Assembly (NCBI RefSeq): GCF_030272615.1
Contig: NC_081409.1
Location: 619,613,255 to 619,677,254 of the forward strand
Length of the DNA stretch: 64,000 nucleotides
Direction of reading: 5' to 3'
Source: Cryptomeria japonica
Lineage: Eukaryota > Streptophyta > Pinopsida > Cupressales > Cupressaceae
How positions within the stretch are numbered: the first letter of the stretch is position 1; each line of letters begins with the position of its first letter. Below, in pieces: positions 1-10,012 of this stretch. The position numbers were made by a program, and so were the translations under genes. Below the pieces are notes generated by a model that saw nothing but the letters and a program-made list of their open reading frames with translations, was not told where the DNA came from and did not search any database.

Positions 1-572
1 GACACCTACCTAATGCGCCTTTTTCCCCAAAGCTTGGGAGGAACAACCACATCATGGTTTTCCTGACTACCAAGAGGCATTAGAACATTTGAGGAGCTCA
101 TCCAGAAGTTCCTAGCTCATTACTCTCATAACTTTGAACACAACATCACCATGGCTGATCTGTGCAACACCAAACAAAAACCAGGTGAACAATTCTTAGT
201 ATTCTTGCAACGATGGCGTCAAATGTCTAGTAGGCGTTCTCTTCAGTTACCTGAATGAGAACTAGTGGAAATATTCATTTCCAACTTAAACGAAGAAATG
301 GAATTTCACCTGGATGTCAAAGACACAGACTCTTTTAATGATATGATCACCAAGGGTTTAAAATGTGAACGGGCACTCATCAAGAAAGGACTCATCAAAA
401 TCTTTAATGAACCAAAAGATGGTCCTCGCCCACGCTTCAACAACGATAAACCAAACTTCTGGAATAAAAACAAGAATATCGTCAATGATGGGGTTGTCGA
501 TGCCCGGACTATCCAAAATGCACAACCTGTGGTTCGGTTTGCAGGACAAAATCCTCCGCCTCAAAACAATAC
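1..572 (+). pseudogene. T1 gag, part 1 (capsid region), interrupted
   Basis: The frame that includes 265-572 reads a retrotransposon gag capsid-like segment. Bases 90-255 encode residues such as FEELIQKFLAHYSHNFEHN and EQFLVFLQRWRQM, followed by VEIFISNLNEEMEFHL, the usual helical order of a gypsy gag. The frame is stopped by TGA near 256. It ends where N1 is inserted after the TSD at 568-572 and resumes at 8392 in the same reading frame. Gag would form the particle that packages the element RNA. The N-terminus is outside the window. Confidence 0.8.
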
Positions 573-935
573 TGTAAAGGGGAAAAATCAAACCCTAGTC
601 GTTCTCCCCTCCCCAACTCCAAGGAGAGAGAAGGGAGAGTCACTAGGGTTGATGGTTTTCACTTAGGGGAGACTTTACATTCAAAAGAGGGGTTGAAACC
701 CACAAGATCCAATCCCATGCAATGCACGATTGGATTCTAAATGAGTTTCAAGGGTTGTGACATCAAGGATACCCTCTTTTGTAAAGAATGTAGAAAGATT
801 GAACTAGGAATGCATGTAAAGTAGGAAAGATTCGCTTATAAATAGAGATAGGGATATGGGATGAAGCTGCGGACCTAGAATTAGAAGTAAAATGTTGAGA
901 CGGTGTTGTTCTGCAAATTTGAGCGAAAGTTGACG

Positions 936-965
936 GGACGATGGCGCCCGACGTGCACACGGTCC
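936..965. repeat. 30-bp GGAC...GGTCC hairpin module, LTR copy a
   Basis: Begins ggacgatggcgccc and ends gtgcacacggtcc. The outer bases form an imperfect inverted repeat and the palindrome GTGCAC lies on the 3' side. The same module occurs at 6093, 6715, 7512, 61025 and 61647, always 30 bp long. Confidence 0.85.
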
Positions 966-1545
966 TTCAAAAAATCCGTGAAACGAAGGGGGATCTGTTC
1001 GTCTCTGCACAAGGATTCCAGATCTTCAATTATAGCCTCGTACCTGCAACCTACACATAGAAAAGAGAGGACGATTGGGTTAGGGATGAGGGGTTTGCCT
1101 TTAGGTCAAACCCCGGTTTTGGAATTAACCAAGAAATGAGAATGCTGTAAATGTAAATGTTTGTAATGTAAACAAGTACTGATACCTTGTTGTAAGAATG
1201 TTTGTATTCTTACATGCGAAGGTGTAATGTATGTAGTATGTTGTATGTTGTATGTGATCTCCTCTTCAATGGTTGAATCCTTGTCTTGAATGCAACACTT
1301 AGCCTTGAATGGAGACTTAGAATGCTCAATTGCTTGAAGAAATGCTTGAATGCTTGAATGTTTGAATACTTGAATATCGTTTCCGCCTTTTTTTCATCTA
1401 CGAAAATGGGAGAGGAAATTTAGTTTATATACTTGTCAATTAGGGTTGATAGACTGATTTTCCCGACCTTAGGCCGACCAGGAAACATTATTTTCCAATT
1501 TGCAAACTCGATGCCCAAAAGAGACCGGGCCCAAAATAGGGCCAG

Positions 1546-1638
1546 GGACCAGGGCACTGGGCGCCATGGTCCTGGGGGACCAGGGCGCTGGGCACCCTAG
1601 TCCTGAAGGACCAGGGCGCTAGGTGCCATGGTCCCACC
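1546..1638. repeat. 31-bp tandem array, three hairpin units, in N1 left LTR
   Basis: Units start at 1546, 1577 and 1608, a spacing of exactly 31 bp. Each opens ggaccagggc and closes with a form of ccatggtcc or ccctagtcc, so each unit is an inverted repeat. The reverse complement of a unit begins ggaccatggcgccc, nearly the start of the 30-bp module at 936. Confidence 0.9.
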
Positions 1639-1806
1639 TCCCAGGATAGCAGGGTGCAAGGAGGGATCAGGCCAGGGTGCTGAAAAATGCAGTTTTTGAT
1701 GTCATAGACAGGTTTCGGGGTCTCCATTCAGGTTCTGTGTTGCATCGCCATCGTGAAGACCCAAATGCGGTCGAAATTGCAAGTGTTGCAATTTTAGGAT
1801 GCTACA

Positions 1807-1824
1807 TTTAGCCCCCACTTTAGC
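1807..1824 (-). promoter_or_regulatory. N1 polypurine tract
   Basis: Read on the minus strand this is ctaaagtgggggctaaa directly before the LTR start tgtagc. It has the position and base content of the plus-strand primer used in reverse transcription. Confidence 0.85.
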
Positions 1825-2520
1825 GGGAGTATAAGCGTACGCTCATACTTCCGGTAAAGTACAAGGAAACAACATTGAAAAACTTTCACCACGTCAAGGA
1901 GGCAAGATACACCAAGCCCCCAATGGACTAAGGATCTTACGACTTCGATTGACAAAGTAAAAGGGAAGATCACGAGGGAGAACCATGACTGTCAGTAGTA
2001 AAGTTCCCTCACTATGAGTCATGCAAGAAAGATATCAAAAATTTTCAAGTATCTTGAAAAGATATGAATGGGATGTATGCCCCCTTACATTAAAGCGATC
2101 GCACACACCTCACCGGGGGTGATTGCTTTAAGGTAGTGATACATATAAGAAATGAGAAGGGAAAGGAGCACGTTATCACAAGGATTTAGCCCTCAAGTGT
2201 GAGATAAGCCCAAGGATAATAAACACAAAACACAAAGCACAAGGTGACTTTGCTTTCCTCGGGGTCAATATGCTGTATGATAATTCATGTATATCATATG
2301 TATGTATGCATAATTGTTCTTCATTCCCCAATCAAGGAAGGTCACCTAGAAGAAGGGAACACATGTGTCTTTTGAGTCAACATGAGAGAGACCAAAAGAG
2401 ATCTCAATGTTTTGCACTGTCCTCAAGTAGACAACACTAAGGACAACAAATAGAAGAATGAGAATAACACATAGAAGAAGTAACAAAAGAGAGGAGGAGA
2501 GAGTCTGCTACGCTAATGAA
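1825..2520. other. N1 non-coding region between gag-pro and polypurine tract
   Basis: About 700 bp without a credible reading frame on either strand, purine-rich on the plus strand. In a complete gypsy element several kilobases of pol would lie here; nothing resembling RT or integrase is present. Confidence 0.8.
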
Positions 2521-5500
2521 CTAGTCTAGCACGTCATCTACCCCCCGATCTTGCTGATCAATATCTCGGGAAGGTAGGAAACACGCTAGAGGAGGAACAT
2601 CCAACACAGTAGATGGAGCTATCACAAGATCCAAACAAGGGCTAAGTTCATACCCCAAGCCATGGTGTTCTTGTCTAGGAGCTAGGATAAGTGCTTTAGA
2701 AAATTCGTTAGATAAATGGTTATCAACATCAACATATTCATATTCACTATCAGAATGAACAGGAGTAATATTTTCATCATGAATAACATTTTCATCTATA
2801 TCATCATCAAGATTTATAAAAATAGGATCTTTAACTCGCACAGGATCAAGACCATCATGCATCTTATGTTTAGGAGATTTCGGCTCAATCGTCGACTGAG
2901 GAGAAAATGGAATAATATTAGTTGAAGGTGTTTTTGGGGATTGCAAAGTTTGAGAAGCAGCTGCCTGAGCTCTAAGACGATGCTTTCGTTGGCGTTCACA
3001 TGCAGAACGATTTCGTCTAGTCTTAGTAGGAAGTTGTGAAGATTGAGGAGGAGGAATTTTCTCATCCTTTTCACTTGGGTGTTTAGGTTGTGGTCTCTTA
3101 GGTTGAACAATAGGAGAAGAGGAAGGTCTCTTCTCTCCATAAGAGGAAGGAGGAGGAACTGCTCCATATAAGGGAGGAATATTTGGTTTAGGAAGGAGAC
3201 CAAGTCCATCATGACGAGGAGGGATAGGTCTACTTTTAGGAAGTTTATTAATCATAGGCATAGTCACATCCATAGGGATGGGTTGGGAATCTTCTTGAGG
3301 AAAGACATTAGTTTTATCTTTCAAAGGAAGAACTTCCTTCTCAAGAATGATAGGAATATCAAGTTTGGGTGTTCTAGGTTCACTTAGAGATAGGATCATA
3401 TCTTTTTTCCATTTTTGATAAGATTTGAAAAGATGATCACTTCGCGGAGGAAGAGATTGGAATTGTTTAGGCCAAAAATAATCAATAGGAACGCTAGAAG
3501 TTCTTTCAACTGGTTTAAAGAGACTATGATTGACAGTAACAACTTCACCATTATGGGGAAATTTCAAACACTTATGAATAGGAGAAGCAATAGCTTTCAT
3601 GGAAGATAGCCAAGGATAGCCTAGCTTCACACGAAATTGTTTGGATGATGGAATAATAGCAAAGCTCACATCAAGGGATTTGTTATGGACCTCAATAGGT
3701 AATGTAATAGAACCAATTGCAGGAGAAGAAAATGCATCAAATAGTTTCACAACCACATTTGTTTCATCATAGATCACTTGATTCAATTGCAAAGTAAAAA
3801 GAAATTCTTTATTAATGATATTAACCATACAAGAAGAATCAATAAGCACTCCACGGCAAGGTGTACTCTTGACTTTTGCAACTATATATAAAGGACCATT
3901 AGGTGCCCTGATAGTTTCACTAGAATCAAAGGTGATGGAAGGTTCTTTAGGGATTTTCTGCTGCTCCACAAAGTTAATCACATTCGGAGTCATGGACACA
4001 AGATCATCAGGTGAGACAGAGGAATCAGTAGTATCAATTGCATTAGAGGTATGAGAAGGTAATGGATTAGTAAAAATCTGAAGATTTTGGTTAGGAGGAG
4101 CTACAGATGTGTTGCCTTTATCATTCACACCAGAAATAGATATAGTATTATTATCAATCAGATCTTGAATTTTACCCTTTAAAGCAAAACATTTTTCAGT
4201 ATCATGCCTAGGATGATGATGAAATTGACAAAAAGATTTGTTATCAAAATAGGGTGAGTTAATCTTTGCAGGATCTATTTGCCTTATAGGAGGAAGAGTA
4301 AGCACATTTTGTTCCAATAACTTATTCATAATACTATGCAATGATTCATTCAAAGGAGTAAACTTTCTTTCTTTCTTGAAAAACTTAGAAATAGGAGGCA
4401 CACCTGATGCCGCATTCACATTATTGTTGATGATGTTTTCATTGAATTTAATTGACTCTCTATTCGGTTTAAACTTCCCAAATGGTTGTTGACTACTATC
4501 ACCCTTATCACTCAGAGCCATAGGATTTGCTTGTTCCATTTGACTCACAGTCAGTTGATAATTGTGAAGAGTTGCGCACAACTCTTGGAAAGAAGTAAAC
4601 TTAGAAAACAGGAGTTTTTCTCTAATATCTTTTTGTAAATTAGAAATAAAGATTCTTTGAATATCATTGTCAGGCACTGGAAAAGAAATTTGAGCATACA
4701 AATGCTTATATCTACCAATGAAATCAGTCACTTTTTCTTTAACACCTTGTTTACAATGCATTAAATCAATCAAAGTGACTTTAGGACTTATATTGTTTTG
4801 AAATTGTTGAATAAAAGCATTTGCAAGTTGTTCGAAAGAGGTAATAGAATAAGAAGGCAACGAGCAATACCATTGTAGGGCTTTATCTCTTAATGTTCTA
4901 GTAAATAGTTTTCCAAGCAACCTTTGGTCATAAGCAAAATACGTACATATTGTTTGAAAGGTCTTAACATATGTTAGAGGATCACCCTTACCATTATAAA
5001 GCTCCAAATGCGGAATTTCAACATGTTTAGGGGGAATAGCTCGAACAATGTCAAGAGAAAGTGGGATCGCAACATCAAATGTGGGCACACTAAACTTAGA
5101 TTGATTCATAGAGGCAATTTGTTGTTGTAAAGAAGAGACAGTTTGTGCAAGATTATTAATGGTCGCTTCAGTCGAAGAGTTCATATTAGACGTGTTAGAT
5201 TGTGATGGAGGTGTTATGTTATTGAAAGAAGGTAGAGAGTAAGGTGGTGGGACACTATGATAGTTAGTCATAGGAGATGATTGGAAAGGAGGAACACTAC
5301 AAGGAGGAATGGAAGGGTTAAATGAATTGCCCCCATGTGTCATGTTTATTTGTGGAGATATAATAGGGACACTCATTGAAGGAATGAATGAAGAAGTTGG
5401 ATTGAATGAAGGAAGAGGATTGATTGAAGAAGAAGGATTGCCCCCATGACTTGTGATCATAGGAGGAATGTCTTGTATTGAAGTAGTCATTATGTTTGAT

Positions 5501-5874
5501 GTAAAAGTAGGTATACTAGCAATAGGAGTTGTCAAAGGAATAGAATGATTAACTTGAGTAGGAGGTTGTGTGTAACCTAAGGTTTCAGCACAACTCTTCA
5601 TCGGCATCACATTCGAATCCACAATGTGTGCAATACCATGCAAAATATCAATTCCTTTCTTATCACTTTGAACCATACATTTTAGACCCTCAATTAAAGG
5701 AAGAGCTTGACTATCAAGGTATTCTTGAGACATCCATTGTCGAAAACCATCAAATTGGTTATCCAATTTTGAAAGTTGTTCTACAGAAACCTCATGGAGA
5801 GCTTCTTCATCATTAAGAGGATTAGAGGAATTACCCATGTCCTCGTTAAAAAGGCCATTCAAATTAGGTTCCAT
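2521..5874 (-). CDS. N1 Gag-protease polyprotein, 1117 aa, open
   Basis: The protein starts MEPNLNGLFNED. Residues about 90-260 are Pro/Ser/Asn-rich with repeated S-P-S-F-type motifs. A retrotransposon gag capsid domain follows at about 280-460, with VEIPHLELYNGKGDPL, DKALQWYCSLP and VKEKVTDFIGRYKHLY. A CCHC-like knuckle (CQFHHHPRHDTEKC) lies near residue 550. A retropepsin-like segment near 680-780 reads LIDSSCMVNIIN, where the usual D-S/T-G is D-S-S, and then LGYPWLSSMK. The C-terminus is Pro-rich and basic (KTRRNRSACERQRKHRLR) with two GLG-type motifs. An in-frame upstream ATG at 5964 is followed by TGA at 5917-5919; N2 has CGA at that codon, so the ancestral start was probably 5964. The altered D-S-S makes protease activity doubtful. 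Confidence 0.85.
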   Translation of the reverse strand: MEPNLNGLFNEDMGNSSNPLNDEEALHEVSVEQLSKLDNQFDGFRQWMSQEYLDSQALPLIEGLKCMVQSDKKGIDILHGIAHIVDSNVMPMKSCAETLGYTQPPTQVNHSIPLTTPIASIPTFTSNIMTTSIQDIPPMITSHGGNPSSSINPLPSFNPTSSFIPSMSVPIISPQINMTHGGNSFNPSIPPCSVPPFQSSPMTNYHSVPPPYSLPSFNNITPPSQSNTSNMNSSTEATINNLAQTVSSLQQQIASMNQSKFSVPTFDVAIPLSLDIVRAIPPKHVEIPHLELYNGKGDPLTYVKTFQTICTYFAYDQRLLGKLFTRTLRDKALQWYCSLPSYSITSFEQLANAFIQQFQNNISPKVTLIDLMHCKQGVKEKVTDFIGRYKHLYAQISFPVPDNDIQRIFISNLQKDIREKLLFSKFTSFQELCATLHNYQLTVSQMEQANPMALSDKGDSSQQPFGKFKPNRESIKFNENIINNNVNAASGVPPISKFFKKERKFTPLNESLHSIMNKLLEQNVLTLPPIRQIDPAKINSPYFDNKSFCQFHHHPRHDTEKCFALKGKIQDLIDNNTISISGVNDKGNTSVAPPNQNLQIFTNPLPSHTSNAIDTTDSSVSPDDLVSMTPNVINFVEQQKIPKEPSITFDSSETIRAPNGPLYIVAKVKSTPCRGVLIDSSCMVNIINKEFLFTLQLNQVIYDETNVVVKLFDAFSSPAIGSITLPIEVHNKSLDVSFAIIPSSKQFRVKLGYPWLSSMKAIASPIHKCLKFPHNGEVVTVNHSLFKPVERTSSVPIDYFWPKQFQSLPPRSDHLFKSYQKWKKDMILSLSEPRTPKLDIPIILEKEVLPLKDKTNVFPQEDSQPIPMDVTMPMINKLPKSRPIPPRHDGLGLLPKPNIPPLYGAVPPPSSYGEKRPSSSPIVQPKRPQPKHPSEKDEKIPPPQSSQLPTKTRRNRSACERQRKHRLRAQAAASQTLQSPKTPSTNIIPFSPQSTIEPKSPKHKMHDGLDPVRVKDPIFINLDDDIDENVIHDENITPVHSDSEYEYVDVDNHLSNEFSKALILAPRQEHHGLGYELSPCLDLVIAPSTVLDVPPLACFLPSRDIDQQDRGVDDVLD

Positions 5875-6092
5875 CTCCTCAGTAATTAAACCTTGGAAGG
5901 ACTTAATTCTAAGGCTTCATCTAACGGGAATAGTGTAAGTAGGGCTTATTGTTGTAAAACTCATGCAATAAAGAAAGAGAGAAGATTTTTAATTTTAGAG
6001 GCAGCAAATTTCAATAAAACTAGCCAATCTCCTAGATTTAAGCTGTTAAATGCAATCAGGACAATCTCCCCAAATTTCGGAAAAAATGTCCA

Positions 6093-6122
6093 GGACCGTG
6101 GCGAACGGAGTGCACACGGTCC
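6093..6122. repeat. 30-bp hairpin module, leader copy 1 (N1)
   Basis: ggaccgtggcg...gtgcacacggtcc, with perfect 8-bp arms GGACCGTG/CACGGTCC. Flanks extend the pairing: aaatttcggaaaaaatgt on the left and acttttttcaaaattttc on the right. Confidence 0.88.
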
Positions 6123-6714
6123 TCACAACTTTTTTCAAAATTTTCAGGGATGAAAGTTATGATGATTTTAAAACTAATCTGAAAAAATTGAGTGATTTTA
6201 CGATCCATAGATAGGCCAAATTAAAGTTGCAATCTCAAAATTGAACCCTACCAAGATTGTTGAAAAATGTAAAATTTGAATTTTGAAAAAGAGAGGGAAA
6301 CTGAAATTTTGAATTTTATGATTTTAGAGGGAATGCTGAAAGCAATGCAAGTGTTGAAATTTAAAAATTGACTCAATTTCACGCAAAATTCAAATTTGAA
6401 AGTGGAAATCAAGGTTGTTGCAATTAAACACTTAATTTCAAAAGTCACAAATTGTAAAGATTTGAATAAAGTACTGAAATTTCGAATGAATGCCAACACA
6501 CTTTTCAGATTTAGGACAGTAAGAAACACAATTTTGATACAAATTTTAATTTCAACAATTTTTGAATGATTAGAAGCCTCAATCCAAGCAATCGCTAGAC
6601 CAACTTTGACTTTAATTTTGAAGGTGTTAAAATTGATAAAATCAGCCAAAATTCTGGATTTTAGCAGAAAAATACAGTAAGATCTAGCTCTCAAAATTTC
6701 GGAAAAAATGTTGG

Positions 6715-6744
6715 GGACGATGGCGCTCGGGGTGCACACGGTCC
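6715..6744. repeat. 30-bp hairpin module, leader copy 2 (N1)
   Basis: ggacgatggcgctcgg then ggtgcacacggtcc, flanked by the same aaatttcggaaaaaatgt and acttttttccaaattttc arms as the copy at 6093. Confidence 0.88.
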
Positions 6745-7127
6745 TCGCAACTTTTTTCCAAATTTTCAGGGATGAAAGATATTGTGATTTTATTGCGAAA
6801 TCCAAAGTTACAGCCGATTTGGAGGTGTTTTGATTAGTGAAATTATCAGTCACAGGTTGAATCAAGAAGGTCTTAAAAATTAGGGTTTTGACATTTAACC
6901 ACTTAATTTTCAGAATTAAAGCACAAATATGAATTGAAAATTTGCAATAGAAGGGTAGATCTAAAACAAGCATTAACAATTAAACATTCCACAAGCTCAA
7001 TTACTAAAAAGAAAATTTTAGAGTTTTTATGCAATCAACCTCTAAAATTTGCAAAAGATCAAACATGGAAATGTAATTAAGGAAACAAAATTTTCAGATC
7101 TAACCATGAATAATCAGAATTAGGATG

Positions 7128-7145
7128 TTCATGTTGGGTTCACCA
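7128..7145 (-). promoter_or_regulatory. N1 primer binding site
   Basis: On the minus strand this reads tggtgaacccaacatgaa, three bases after the LTR end. It starts with the TGG that pairs with the CCA end of a tRNA; N2 has tggtgaacccgacatgaa. I could not assign the tRNA with confidence. Confidence 0.7.
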
Positions 7146-7511
7146 AAATGTAAAGCGGAAAAATCGAACCCTAGTCGTTCTCCCCTCCCCAACTCCAAGG
7201 AGAGAGAAGGGAGAGTCACTAGGGTTGATGGTTTTCACTTAGGGGAGACTTTACATTCAAAAGAGGGGTTGAAACCCACAAGATCCAATCCCATGCAATG
7301 CAAGATTGGATTCTAAATGAGTTTCAAGAATTGTGACATCAAGGATACCCTCTTTTGTAAAGAATGTAGAAAGATTGAACTAGGATTGCATGTAAAGTAG
7401 GAAAGATTCACTTATAAATAGAGATAGGGATATGGGATGAAGCTGCGGACCTCGAATTAGCAGTAAAATGTTGAGACGGTGCTATTCTACAAATTTGAGT
7501 GAAAGTTGACG

Positions 7512-7541
7512 GGACGATGGCGCCCGGCGTGCACACGGTCC
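7512..7541. repeat. 30-bp hairpin module, LTR copy b
   Basis: ggacgatggcgcccgg then cgtgcacacggtcc; the counterpart of 936-965 in the other LTR, one base different. Confidence 0.85.
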
Positions 7542-8125
7542 TCCGAAAAAATCGCGAAACAAAGGGGGATCTGTTTGTCTCTACACAAGGATTCCAGATC
7601 TTCAATTACAGCCACATACCTGCAACCTACACATAGAAAAAAGAGGACGATTGGGGGGTTAGGGATGAGGGGTTTGCCTTTAGGTCAAACCTTGGTTTTG
7701 GAATTAACCAAGAAATGAGAATGTTGTAAATGTAAATGTTTGTAATGTAAACAAGTACTGATACCTTGTTGTAAGAATGTTTGTATTCTTACATGCGAAG
7801 GTGTAATGTATGTAGTATGTTGTATGTTGTATGTGATCTCCTCTTCAATGGTTGAATCCTTGTCTTGAATGCAACACTTAGCCTTAAATGGAGACTTAGA
7901 ATGCTCAATTGCTTGAAGAAATGCTTGAATGCTTGAATGCTTGAATGTTTGAATACTTGAATATCGTTCCCGCCTTTTTTTCATCTACAAAAATGGGAGA
8001 GGAAATGTAGTTTATATACTTGGTAATTAGGGCTGATAGACTGATTTTCCCGACCTTAGGCCGACCAGGAAACATTATTTTCCAATTTGCAAACTCGATG
8101 CCCAAAATAGACCGGGCCCAAAATA

Positions 8126-8214
8126 GGACTAGGGCGCTGGGCGCCATGGTCCTGGGGGACCAGGGCACTGGGTGCCCTAGTCCTGAAGGACCAGGGCACT
8201 GGGCGCCATGGTCC
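8126..8214. repeat. 31-bp tandem array in N1 right LTR
   Basis: Units start at 8126, 8157 and 8188 (31-bp period), same design as 1546-1638. Some internal bases differ between the two LTRs, but the ggac...gtcc arms are kept. Confidence 0.9.
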
Positions 8215-8391
8215 CACCTCCCGGGACAGCAGAGTGCAAGGAGGGATCAGGCCAAGGTGCTGAAAAATGCAGTTTTTGATGTCATAGATAGGTTTCGGGG
8301 TCTCCATTCAGGTTCCATGTTGCATCGCCATCGTGAAGACCCAAATGCGGTCGAAATTGCAAGTGTCGCAATTTTAGGACGCTACAAATAC

Positions 8392-8974
8392 AAATGTTCC
8401 TTCTAATCAAGGTCGCATCACATCTCATGATGAACCTAGACCTCGTCAGCAAAAACAGAAACGCACATACACTCCCTTAGGGGAACCCATTGAAACAGTA
8501 TTGCGAGAACTCATTTCTCAAAATTTGGTCACTCTACCTAAACTATCAAACTATGAGCCTCAGGTCAAACTGGCCTGGTGGAGAGATACTGAGCACTGTG
8601 AATTCCATCAAGGAAGAGGGCACAAGACAAGTAATTGTCACTGATTGAAAGATCTCATTCAGGATCTTATTGATCGAGGGGAAATTGAAATTGAAGGACA
8701 TGACCCAAAAACAACAAATAATGATCATCTGATGTTCAAAAATCCACTTCCATCATAAGATCAAAGGGGTCCTTCCACTTCTAGGCGAGGCACTGATTAT
8801 ACATAGGCTACGTATAATTACACTGTAAATCATCTGTATGATGCCAGTGAACAAGTTGCAACCATAACCTTCAAAAATCCCAACTCAAATTGCAATGTTG
8901 TTACGCGTCGCGGCAAAGTTACCATAAAGGCAGCTCCACAAGGCACCACCTCCATCCCAAAGCAGTACAATCTT
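8392..8974 (+). pseudogene. T1 gag, part 2 (linker and zinc-knuckle region)
   Basis: Continuation of the T1 gag frame after the N1 insertion. It reads EPIETVLRELISQNLVTLPKL and then CEFHQGRGHKTSNCH, a CCHC-type nucleic-acid binding knuckle, followed by LKDLIQDLIDRGEIEIEG, which matches the knuckle-linker layout of the N1 Gag. Stops occur directly after the knuckle (8642-8644) and again near 8757 and 8801. The frame runs without shift into the protease, so gag and protease were one polyprotein. Confidence 0.82.
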
Positions 8975-10012
8975 GTGGAACAATTAGACAAAACCTCTGC
9001 GCTTATATCCATTTTAGAGCTTTTGCACCTATCGCCCTCTCATAAAACTATCTTGGATCAAGCACTCCAAGAAGCATCGGTCCCTGCAAATCTGAATATG
9101 GACCAATTTCAAGCCATGGTTGGAAGTCTAAAGTCATCACCTTGTCTCACTTTTTTCGAAAGTGACAACTCTTCCTTCCAACAACCTCATAACGCCTCAC
9201 TCCACATCGAAGGATTTATTAACCAGCATAGGATCAAGCGAGTCTTGATCGCTAATGGAGCAGGCCTAAATATTTGTACACTACAGTTGGTCACAGCATT
9301 GGGATATGCGGTAGAATCAGTAGATCCTCGTCAGAAGATCACAATCAAAGCCTATGATGATGCGGAGCATTCATCCAAAGGAGTTGTGGTACTACCAATC
9401 CGAGTGGGTCCCATGGTAAAGCACATCATTTGTCAGGTTCTGGACCTCCCTTTGCCATATAATCTATTGTTAGGAAGACCTTGGATACATGCCATGCAAG
9501 CCGTTCCATCTACCTACCATCAATGTATCAAGTTCCCACATAATGGTGTAGAGATCACAATTCTGGGTGACGCAAATCCCTTTGCATATTGCCATAATAT
9601 CAACCATCAACCAGAGATTACCGTTCCTAATAATAGAGAAGCCATTTCCTCCACATCATATATAAGTCCCGCCTCTCTTGCCCATTCAAACACCACTATA
9701 CCCAAGCAAGAAAAGCTTAAGATGAAGATCACAGAGGATGGTCCCGGGGAATACAACTTGAGTCAACTCTTTTGTGTGGGACAGATGCTCACTTCTCCTA
9801 GAACACATGGTAAACCACAGCAGTTACTCCAGCAACCACTAAACATACCAGCATGTGCTTTAACACCTTTCATTCTTGGAAAGAGTCAAGAGGAAGAAAC
9901 ACAAGATGAGGACCTAGCGGAATGGATCTATAAAGATCCCATCACCACTGATATACCGCGCATTACACTTCCTACGGATCAGTATGGCAAAGGTCTCCTC
10001 ATTATGCAATGA
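8975..10012 (+). pseudogene. T1 aspartic protease region
   Basis: This 345-codon open stretch continues the gag frame. Near residues 85-185 it reads VLIANGAGLNICTLQLVTALGY, then VVLPIRVGPMVKHIICQVLDLPLPYNLLLGRPWIHAM, the typical retropepsin fold of Tat elements. The active-site triad expected as D-G-G is A-N-G here, so the catalytic Asp is gone; T2 keeps DGGASLN at the same place. It would have processed Gag-Pol. A TGA at 10010-10012 separates it from the next segment in the same frame. Confidence 0.85.

Larger units (their letters stand above)
573..1806 (-). repeat. N1 LTR, left copy (3' LTR in sense)
   Basis: 1234 bp, starting tgtaaag and ending gctaca, matching 7149-8386 throughout. On the minus strand it holds a TATA-like TTTATAAG near 835, a GC-rich 31-bp array (1546-1638) and one 30-bp hairpin module (936-965). 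The AT-rich stretch at 1140-1380 is full of short TTGAATG/CTTGAATG steps, a minor slippage-type repeat. Confidence 0.95.
5965..7127 (-). other. N1 leader (5' untranslated region)
   Basis: AT-rich DNA between primer site and gag, matching N2 60642-61804 over its whole length. It holds two 30-bp hairpin modules exactly 622 bp apart. A 243-codon open frame (6979-6248) is also open in N2, but it is low-complexity (Ile, Lys, Phe, Leu, Ser) and the differences between copies are mostly amino-acid-changing, so I treat the region as non-coding. Confidence 0.75.
573..8386 (-). mobile_element. N1: complete non-autonomous gypsy-type LTR element, gag-protease only
   Basis: Two direct LTRs, 573-1806 and 7149-8386, bound a 5.3 kb interior transcribed on the minus strand. 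Both LTRs have TG...CA ends. The 5-bp duplication aatac (568-572 and 8387-8391) is perfect. In sense order the interior holds a primer site (7145-7128), a 1.2 kb leader, one Gag-protease frame (5874-2521), 0.7 kb of non-coding DNA and a polypurine tract (1824-1807). There is no RT, RNase H or integrase, so the element must use enzymes supplied elsewhere. By eye the LTRs are about 96% identical, which suggests a moderately recent insertion. N2 at 60178 belongs to the same family. Confidence 0.93.
7149..8386 (-). repeat. N1 LTR, right copy (5' LTR in sense)
   Basis: 1238 bp, tgtaaagcgg...gctaca, followed by the TSD aatac at 8387-8391. It contains the hairpin module at 7512-7541 and the three-unit 31-bp array at 8126-8214. 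A minus-strand TTTATAAG near 7412 is the probable TATA element. Confidence 0.95.
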
